Source: an uncultured Holophagaceae bacterium (lineage in GTDB: Bacteria; Acidobacteriota; Holophagae; Holophagales; Holophagaceae). Taken from it: 19,280 nucleotides of DNA. Below the pieces are notes generated by a model. It saw nothing but the letters and a program-made list of their open reading frames with translations. It had not been told where the DNA came from and searched no databases. Shown in pieces: positions 14,560 through 19,280 of this stretch. Both the position numbers and the translations under genes were made by a program. The stretch spans positions 1 to 19,280 of the forward strand of contig CAIXHJ010000171.1 in assembly GCA_903919165.1 (NCBI GenBank), given 5' to 3'. How positions within the stretch are numbered: the first letter of the stretch is position 1; every line of letters starts with the position of its first letter.

Positions 14560-15479
14560 CTGGTGCCTCCGGGGATGGCCGAAGTGAAGACATCCTCGAG
14601 GGTGGGTTCAATCACCCGCAGTTCGTGGCAGGGGATTCCCTCCGAACTCAGGACGGACTCGATGAGGCTGCGCCCGCGATTCGCGTCCTCCACCAGGATG
14701 TGGATTCGATCCCCGAAGAGGGCCACGGTGCCGAGATCCGCGGCGCGCAAGAGGATCGACGCTTTCCGCGGGAGGTCGCAGCGGAGTTCCAGCAGCGCGC
14801 CCTTCAACAGTCCCTTCACGCCGTCCACAGTGTCGCAGGCCAGAAGGCGGCCCTGGTGGAGGAGTCCGATCCGGTTGCAGCGCTCCGCCTCATCCAGGTA
14901 GGCCGTGGAGACGAAGATGGTCACCCGCTCCTGCTGAAGCTGATAGAGGATGCGCCAGAAGTCCCGGCGGGAGACGGGATCCACGCCGTTGGTGGGTTCG
15001 TCCAGGAAGAGCACCCGGGGCGTGTGGATGAGGGCGCAGGCGAGCCCCAGCTTCTGCTTCATGCCGCCCGAGAGGTTGCCCGCCTGGCGTCGCTTGAAGG
15101 GGGTGAGGTTGCTGAAGGCCAGGAGCCGCTCGACCCGTTCGTTCCGGCCAGCCCTGGGTACTTCATAGAGCTCGGCATAGAAGTCGATGTTCTCCAGCAC
15201 CGTGAGGTCCGGGTAGAGTCCGAAGCGCTGAGCCATGTAGCCGATGCGGTTCTTGACGGACTCGGCTTCCACCAGGACGTCGAGTCCGTCCACCCAGGCC
15301 TCTCCGGAGCTGGCCTGGAGGATGCCCGTCAGCAGGCGCATGGTCGAGGTCTTGCCGGCCCCATCCGGTCCCACGAGGCCGAAGATCTCCCCTTCCTCCA
15401 CGGACACCGTTAGCTGGTCCAGGGCCACCAGGTCCCCGAAGCGGCGTGACAGCGCCTGCGTCCGGATGGTTTCCATCAA
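14556..15479 (-). CDS. ABC transporter ATPase, equivalent to N-terminal half of YbhF
   Basis: Cytoplasmic nucleotide-binding subunit, 307 residues. Walker A is GPDGAGKT (37-44), with Asp for the usual Asn as in the first half of YbhF. The Q-loop is Gln84 (YMAQRFGLYPDL), the signature LSGGM (136-140) is intact, and Walker B is VLFLDE (Asp160, Glu161). The H-loop is degenerate: VSTAYLDEAERC has Ala193 where a catalytic His is expected. The C-terminal extension ends in EPTLEDVFTSAI. The gene overlaps both neighbours by 4 bp. In E. coli the corresponding sequence is fused to the other ATPase in one polypeptide; here the two are separate genes. A functional heterodimer is inferred from the complementary defects. 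Confidence 0.92.
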   Translation of the reverse strand: MMETIRTQALSRRFGDLVALDQLTVSVEEGEIFGLVGPDGAGKTSTMRLLTGILQASSGEAWVDGLDVLVEAESVKNRIGYMAQRFGLYPDLTVLENIDFYAELYEVPRAGRNERVERLLAFSNLTPFKRRQAGNLSGGMKQKLGLACALIHTPRVLFLDEPTNGVDPVSRRDFWRILYQLQQERVTIFVSTAYLDEAERCNRIGLLHQGRLLACDTVDGVKGLLKGALLELRCDLPRKASILLRAADLGTVALFGDRIHILVEDANRGRSLIESVLSSEGIPCHELRVIEPTLEDVFTSAIPGGTR

Positions 15480-16471
15480 CGAGCTTCCAGGGTGATCTCG
15501 GCATCCGCGGGCATGCCGGGTTTGAGTTCCATGGCCGGGTTGGGGAGATCGATCTTGATCCGGTAGACGAGCTTCGCTCGTTCCTTGCGGGTCTGGACGC
15601 TCTTTGGAGTGAACTCGGCTTCGGAAGCGATGAAGGAGACTCGGCCTTCGTACCGTTTTCCCGGATAGGTGTCCGTAGTGACAAAGGCCTTCTGTCCCAC
15701 CTTTACGCGGCCCAGATCCGATTCCTCCAGGTAGGCGCGCAGCCAGACCTGGCCCAGGTCCGCCATGGTCACCACCGAGGTACCTGGGGCGACGTACTCC
15801 ATGGGCTCGATGTTCTTGGACAGGATGACGCCGGACACAGGGGCCGTGAGGGTCGCATAGCCCAGCTGGGTCCGGGCCAGGGCCAGGGCCTGCTGGGCTT
15901 GTTCAAAGCGGGCCCGCGCCTGGTCAAGGTCCTCCTTCCGGGGCCCTAGCCGCACGAGGGTGTACTGCTGATCAGCCTGCCGGACCTTGCCCCGGGCGGC
16001 CTCGAAGGCAGCCTGGGTGGCCTGGTAGTCGCGCAGGGATAGGATGCCCTGCTGCTGGAGATCGCGGAGGCGGGCCACATCTGGTTCCAGCCTCCTCAGG
16101 TCGGCATTGGCCTGCTCCAAGGCGGCCTTAGAGGCCTCGATCTCCTCTTTGCGCGATCCAGCCAGCGCTGCGTCCAGGGCGGCCCTGGCGGTGGCTGCGT
16201 CCGCGCCACGCATGGCCACTTGCTGTTCCAGGTCTTGGGCGTCCAGCCGGGCCAGGAGTTGGCCAGACTTGACCATGTAACCTTCGTCCACCGGGCGTTC
16301 CAGGACCTTGCCCGCGACGCGGAAACTGGCCTCCACCTGGATCACTTCAATGTTGCCGGAGAGGTTGAGGCGGGTCGGCTCATGACTTCGGCAGGCGGTG
16401 ACCAGCAGGACCGTCCCCCCGGTGAGAACTTTCAGAGTGGGCAGCAGAGGCATTCGCATGGGGATCCTCAT
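15476..16471 (-). CDS. ybhG: HlyD/YbhG-like membrane fusion protein, predicted lipoprotein
   Basis: Periplasmic adaptor that links the inner-membrane ABC pump to an outer-membrane channel. It has 331 residues, close to E. coli YbhG. The N-terminus has a hydrophobic signal with a lipobox, VTAC, and Cys27 as the probable lipidated residue. It is followed by a barrel/lipoyl part (ASFRVAGKVLERPVDEGYMVKSGQLLARLD), a long coiled-coil hairpin (about 80-205, with AGSRKEEIEASKAALEQA and GPRKEDLDQARARFEQA repeats typical of YbhG), the second lipoyl half (ATLTAPVSGVILSKNIEPM) and a beta-barrel tail. ATGs at codons 5 and 7 are alternative starts. It overlaps tetR and the first ATPase gene by 4 bp each. 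No TolC-like gene is in the window, so the outer-membrane partner is encoded elsewhere. Confidence 0.92.
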   Translation of the reverse strand: MRIPMRMPLLPTLKVLTGGTVLLVTACRSHEPTRLNLSGNIEVIQVEASFRVAGKVLERPVDEGYMVKSGQLLARLDAQDLEQQVAMRGADAATARAALDAALAGSRKEEIEASKAALEQANADLRRLEPDVARLRDLQQQGILSLRDYQATQAAFEAARGKVRQADQQYTLVRLGPRKEDLDQARARFEQAQQALALARTQLGYATLTAPVSGVILSKNIEPMEYVAPGTSVVTMADLGQVWLRAYLEESDLGRVKVGQKAFVTTDTYPGKRYEGRVSFIASEAEFTPKSVQTRKERAKLVYRIKIDLPNPAMELKPGMPADAEITLEAR

Positions 16472-17154
16472 CGAGCAACGTGGTCGGGCAGGGGGGGCAG
16501 TGGGGCGCCCGGGTCAAGGGCGACGCCTCGCCAGAACAGGTCAAACCAGGCGCGCATACCCTCCGCCACCGCCGCTTCGGGAGGCAGGTCCATGAACCTG
16601 GGCAGGAGGACGGGCAGGACGTCCAGGATCTCGAGCTGCATCTTCACCAGGAAGAAGGTCGCCAGCATCGGATGAAGGTCGCTCCTCAGGTCTCCCCGCT
16701 TGATGCCCTGCTCGAAAACCCGTCGGATGGCTGCGGCCACTGGCCGCATCTGTCCTTCAATAAGCGCTGTGACCCCTTCAGCTCCCTTCACGATCTCGCC
16801 GCGGATGAGGGAACGGATCCCGGGGTCCTTTTCAAGGTGGCGCTGGTAGATCAGCAGCACCTCCCAAAGCCGTCGGGCTGTGGGACGCAAGTCGCTGGTC
16901 TCTGCCAAGCGTTCCACATCTTTGAGAACCCCCGGGAATCGCCGTTGGAGCAGCGCCGTGAACAACGCCTCTTTGCTGCCGAAGTGGTAGTAGATCAGGG
17001 CCGGATCACAGCCTGCCCTGCGGGCAATGGCCCTCAGGCTGGCCGCCCGGAGCCCGTCCTGGGCGAATACAGCCTGAGCCGCGTCCAGCAGTTGATCGGG
17101 GTCCACCTTCGTTGGCTTTGGCCCCCGGGTACGAGAAGACATTGCGTGGAGCAT
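16468..17154 (-). CDS. TetR-family repressor of the efflux operon (CecR-like)
   Basis: A 228-residue DNA-binding regulator. The N-terminal TetR domain has the helix-turn-helix at about residues 39-58 (ASLRAIARRAGCDPALIYYHFGSKEALF), with the canonical YYHFGSKE. The remaining helical region (about 70-215) is the ligand-binding and dimerisation part and does not reveal the ligand. The position first in the operon, immediately before the YbhG-like gene with a 4-bp overlap, parallels E. coli cecR (ybiH) with ybhGFSR. A 20-bp palindrome overlaps its promoter, so autorepression of the whole operon is strongly suggested. The start at 17154 is used; an ATG four codons in (17142) is the alternative. 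Neither has a strong ribosome-binding site. Confidence 0.92.
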   Translation of the reverse strand: MLHAMSSRTRGPKPTKVDPDQLLDAAQAVFAQDGLRAASLRAIARRAGCDPALIYYHFGSKEALFTALLQRRFPGVLKDVERLAETSDLRPTARRLWEVLLIYQRHLEKDPGIRSLIRGEIVKGAEGVTALIEGQMRPVAAAIRRVFEQGIKRGDLRSDLHPMLATFFLVKMQLEILDVLPVLLPRFMDLPPEAAVAEGMRAWFDLFWRGVALDPGAPLPPLPDHVAR

Positions 17155-17162
17155 GGGTTCTC

Positions 17163-17182
17163 AATTCAACAGACGTTGAATT
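17163..17182. promoter_or_regulatory. Probable TetR operator: perfect 8-4-8 palindrome
   Basis: The arms AATTCAAC and GTTGAATT are perfect reverse complements separated by AGAC. The site lies 8 bp upstream of the tetR start. It overlaps the last three bases of the predicted -10 element and covers the likely transcription start. Length and symmetry fit a TetR-family dimer site. That the product of the adjacent gene binds here is inference from position. Confidence 0.8.
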
Positions 17183-17208
17183 ATGTGGTTCGATTGACCC
17201 TGCCGCAA
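17180..17208 (-). promoter_or_regulatory. Sigma70-type promoter of the tetR-efflux operon
   Basis: On the minus strand TTGCGG (17208-17203) and CATAAT (17185-17180) are separated by 17 bp, the ideal spacing. The expected start of transcription is near 17173, inside the palindrome, giving a short leader of about 19 nt before the ATG at 17154. It lies just downstream of the rpoZ terminator, so the operon begins afresh here. Confidence 0.65.
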
Positions 17209-17240
17209 CAGTGATTTGTCTTGGCCACGACAATTTTTCA

Positions 17241-17270
17241 AGAAAAAGCCCCCGGCCAAGCGGGGGCTTT
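17241..17270 (-). terminator. Intrinsic terminator after rpoZ
   Basis: A perfect 10-bp stem, AAAGCCCCCG (17245-17254) with CGGGGGCTTT (17261-17270), encloses a GCCAAG loop. Read on the minus strand, the stem is followed by a T-rich run (CTTTTTCTTG). It lies 17 bp beyond the rpoZ stop and separates rpoZ from the tetR operon promoter. Confidence 0.9.
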
Positions 17271-17287
17271 GGAGGAAGACTCTGGGA

Positions 17288-17572
17288 TCATTCCCCGGAG
17301 ATGGGTACCACGGTCGTGTCTTCGATGGTGAGGATTTCCGCCTCTTCGAAGGCGATTCGGTTCTCTTCGACTTCGGCGACCGCCACCTGACCCCAGAAGG
17401 AGGCCAGCTTGGGCGCATCCTGGGCCTGGCCGTGCTTGTTTACGGGCACGACGACTTCGACTTTGGGGAAGGCGCCCCGCTGCAGCTGCTCGCAGCGCTT
17501 GCCCGCAATCACGACGAAGCGGTACTTGTTGGCGATTTCATCAGGGACACGAACGATGGTGCGCTGGGTCAT
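17288..17572 (-). CDS. rpoZ: DNA-directed RNA polymerase omega subunit
   Basis: Small subunit that binds the C-terminal part of beta' and helps assemble RNA polymerase. The 94-residue product has the omega core, ANKYRFVVIAGKRCEQLQRGAFPKV, followed after a variable stretch by a VAVAEVEENRIAFEE segment that corresponds to the conserved helix near the omega C-terminus. The tail is acidic (EEAEILTIEDTTVV). The start at 17572 has GGAG 5 nt upstream; a GTG two codons earlier is too close to it. It is monocistronic, with its own promoter and terminator, and divergent from the dinB-like and coaBC genes. In many bacteria rpoZ directly precedes coaBC on the same strand. The protein is divergent, so certainty is good but not complete. 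Confidence 0.8.
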   Translation of the reverse strand: MTQRTIVRVPDEIANKYRFVVIAGKRCEQLQRGAFPKVEVVVPVNKHGQAQDAPKLASFWGQVAVAEVEENRIAFEEAEILTIEDTTVVPISGE

Positions 17573-17590
17573 GGGCACTCCGAACCGTGA

Positions 17591-17619
17591 AGTCTAACAC
17601 CAGGTGGCCTTGCGGGCAA
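17591..17619 (-). promoter_or_regulatory. Candidate rpoZ promoter
   Basis: On the minus strand TTGCCC (17619-17614) and TAGACT (17596-17591) are spaced by 17 bp, about 20 bp upstream of the rpoZ start. The spacing is ideal but both hexamers are imperfect. It lies in the 86-bp divergent gap (17573-17658). I found no convincing promoter for the plus-strand gene there. Confidence 0.45.
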
Positions 17620-17658
17620 TGATTGAAGGTAGGATGAATGGTTTTCCCGGGAGGGACC

Positions 17659-18129
17659 ATGGAACGGGGCAAACTCTGGCGATCGGCCTTCGGGAACAAC
17701 GTGCGGCTACTGGAACTGAACGGTGCCGGGCTCACGCCTGAACTGGCCTCCCAGCGGTCCGCCAATGGGGTGGCCTCGGCCGCCTGGATCCTGGGGCACC
17801 TGGTGACCGCGCGTCGGCGCCTGGTGAGGCTGGTCGGCGGGGATCTCCGGGAGGATCCCGTCTGGGAGCAGCACTATGCGAGGGGCGGCCCCGGAGCCAA
17901 AGCCCACCTGGGCTGGCCTGAACTGGTGGAGGCCTTCCAGACCGCCGATCAGGCTCTCAAGGCGGCCTTCCAGCAGTTGACCGACTGGGACCATCCGACG
18001 ACGAACCCGGCCCTGGGGATCGAGCAGCCCCTTGAGCAAGTGGTCGCCTTCCTCTTCATGCACGAGAGCTACCACCTGGGGCAGATCGGAATCATCCGGA
18101 AATTGCACGGCCTTCCTGGAGCCATCTGA
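17659..18129 (+). CDS. DinB-like domain protein
   Basis: A 156-residue four-helix protein of the DinB/YfiT superfamily, whose members bind a metal and often act as thiol-dependent transferases. The metal-binding histidine triad is visible: His47 (WILGHLVTARRR), His135 and His139 (FMHESYHLGQIGIIRKLHGLPG). The C-terminal HESYHLGQI pattern is the most characteristic part. The ATG at 17659 is chosen because GGGAGG lies 4 nt upstream; the frame is also open from 17638. The stop codon shares one base with the coaBC start (TGATG), so the two genes are probably co-translated. Substrate and physiological role are unknown, and a link to coenzyme A or pantothenate metabolism is only a contextual idea. 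Confidence 0.82.
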   Translation: MERGKLWRSAFGNNVRLLELNGAGLTPELASQRSANGVASAAWILGHLVTARRRLVRLVGGDLREDPVWEQHYARGGPGAKAHLGWPELVEAFQTADQALKAAFQQLTDWDHPTTNPALGIEQPLEQVVAFLFMHESYHLGQIGIIRKLHGLPGAI

Positions 18130-19280
18130 TGCAGATCATTCTCGGCATTACCGGCGGGGTGGCAGCCTACAAGTCCGCGGAGCTGGCCCGCCTGCTGGTC
18201 AACCAGGGCCACCGGGTCCGCTGCATCCTGACTGAGGCCGGGGCGCGTTTCATCACGCCTCTCACCCTCGCCAGCCTGACAGGAGAGCCTTGCTACGGCG
18301 CCAATCCCGACCAGAGCGAATGGCGGGCGAGCCCCAGCATTGAGCACATCGAACTGGCCCGCTGGGCTGATCTGCTGGCGGTGGTCCCCGCCACGGCGGA
18401 CATCCTCGGCAAGGCCGCCAACGGTCTGGCCAGCGACCTGCTCAGCACGGTGTTGCTGGCCACAAGGGCCCCAGTGATCTGGGCCCCGGCCATGAATACT
18501 GGCATGTGGGAACATCCAGCCGTACAGGCCAACCTGGCCCGGCTCCGGTCCTTTGGCCACGTGGTCGTGGACCCCGGCGAGGGTGTCCTTGCCTGCGGGG
18601 AAGAGGGTTCCGGAAAGCTGGCCGACTTGACCTCCATCGCCGAGGCCATCCAAATGCATGGCACGCCCAAGCAGCGCAGCCTTAGTGGCCAGCGGGTGCT
18701 CATCACCGCGGGTCCCACACGGGAGGATCTGGACCCGGTCCGGACCCTTACCAATCGCAGCACCGGCATCATGGGCATTGAACTGGCCCGGGCCTTCAGG
18801 GACGTGGGGGCGAGGGTGCAACTTGTTCTCGGAGGAGACAGTCCGGCACCCTGGGGTGTCGAGACGATCCGTGTTCGCAGCGCCCAGCAGATGCTGGAGG
18901 CCAGCCTGGCCCGATGGGCGGATTCTGATGGCCTGGTGGCCGCCGCCGCCGTGGCCGATCAGAAGCCGGAATGCCCATCCTCCGAGAAGGTGAAGAAGGG
19001 CGATGGGCCTGAAACACTGGTACTTGTGCGAACGCCCGACATCCTGGCGCGGCTTTCCGCCTCGCGGCGTTCCGACCAGTGGGTTCTCGGGTTCGCCGCC
19101 GAAAGCGAGAACCATCTGGAACATGCCCTGACCAAACTGAAGAACAAGGGGCTGGACGCTGTGCTGGTGAATGACGTCCAAGATGGCCGAGGCTTCGGAG
19201 CCCAGGCCAATACGCTCACGCCTGTCACCGCTCAGGGGTCCCACCCGCCCTTTGGGCCGTTGTCGAAGGATCAGCTGGCC
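18129..19280 (+). CDS. coaBC: Bifunctional phosphopantothenoylcysteine decarboxylase/synthetase, 3' truncated
   Basis: Catalyses two steps of coenzyme A synthesis: CTP-dependent joining of cysteine to 4'-phosphopantothenate, then FMN-dependent decarboxylation. The frame is open to the last base, so 384 codons are seen and only a short C-terminal part is missing. The N-terminal CoaC domain has ILGITGGVAAYKS (4-16), the catalytic His73 (SIEHIELARWAD), the PAMNTGMW motif (120-127) and Cys156 (ACGEEGSGKL). The CoaB domain begins near 186 with LSGQRVLITAGPTREDLDPVR and includes STGIMG, VAAAAVADQKP, KVKK (287-290) and VNDV. The start overlaps the stop of the DinB-like gene by one base. Confidence 0.95.
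   Translation, partial: MQIILGITGGVAAYKSAELARLLVNQGHRVRCILTEAGARFITPLTLASLTGEPCYGANPDQSEWRASPSIEHIELARWADLLAVVPATADILGKAANGLASDLLSTVLLATRAPVIWAPAMNTGMWEHPAVQANLARLRSFGHVVVDPGEGVLACGEEGSGKLADLTSIAEAIQMHGTPKQRSLSGQRVLITAGPTREDLDPVRTLTNRSTGIMGIELARAFRDVGARVQLVLGGDSPAPWGVETIRVRSAQQMLEASLARWADSDGLVAAAAVADQKPECPSSEKVKKGDGPETLVLVRTPDILARLSASRRSDQWVLGFAAESENHLEHALTKLKNKGLDAVLVNDVQDGRGFGAQANTLTPVTAQGSHPPFGPLSKDQLA

Noticed and set aside
18069..19244. 391-residue open frame on the minus strand opposite coaBC
   Set aside because: The plus strand encodes unmistakable CoaBC motifs throughout; the antisense translation has no recognisable domain.

Overview
The window is a GC-rich, densely coded bacterial chromosome segment with no rRNA, tRNA, mobile element or CRISPR array. 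Gene content suggests a Gram-negative bacterium with an anaerobic or facultative lifestyle: an oxygen-independent coproporphyrinogen oxidase, a lipoprotein membrane-fusion protein, DUF4388 and CheZ-like signalling proteins, and a divergently placed rpoZ. My best guess is Acidobacteriota (Holophagae, Geothrix-like). That is inference from style and gene content, not a database result. No stretch above 300 bp lacks a gene; the longest gap is about 210 bp (3282-3491).

Layout. (1) 1-3281, plus strand: a heme operon, hemL (5' end cut off), hemE and hemN, with a triple 9-mer repeat in the hemL-hemE gap. (2) 3492-3995, plus: a small exported tyrosine-phosphatase-like protein. (3) 3998-5818, minus: a long-chain acyl-CoA synthetase. 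Divergent from it, 5877-7481, plus: xerC and a fumarylacetoacetate-hydrolase-family enzyme. (4) 10363-7498, minus: pdxJ, a single-domain response regulator, a DUF4388 protein and a CheZ-like phosphatase. The first three overlap by 4 bp each, and no histidine kinase is present. (5) 10484-11266, plus: a DODA-type extradiol dioxygenase. (6) 17154-11309, minus: a six-gene efflux operon, tetR, lipoprotein HlyD/YbhG-like adaptor, two separate ABC ATPases and two ABC-2 permeases. It corresponds to E. coli ybhGFSR with YbhF split into two genes. A perfect 20-bp palindrome overlaps the -10 of its promoter. (7) 17572-17288, minus: rpoZ with a strong intrinsic terminator. Divergent from it, 17659-19280, plus: a DinB-like protein and coaBC (3' end cut off).

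How the parts work together. The heme genes make glutamate-derived porphyrin intermediates. The TetR protein very probably represses its own efflux operon from the palindrome. In the two ABC ATPases the H-loop of one and the signature motif of the other are degenerate, so a heterodimer would have one good and one poor ATP site. The pdxJ-linked signalling cluster is the least familiar part of the window and the best candidate for something undescribed.
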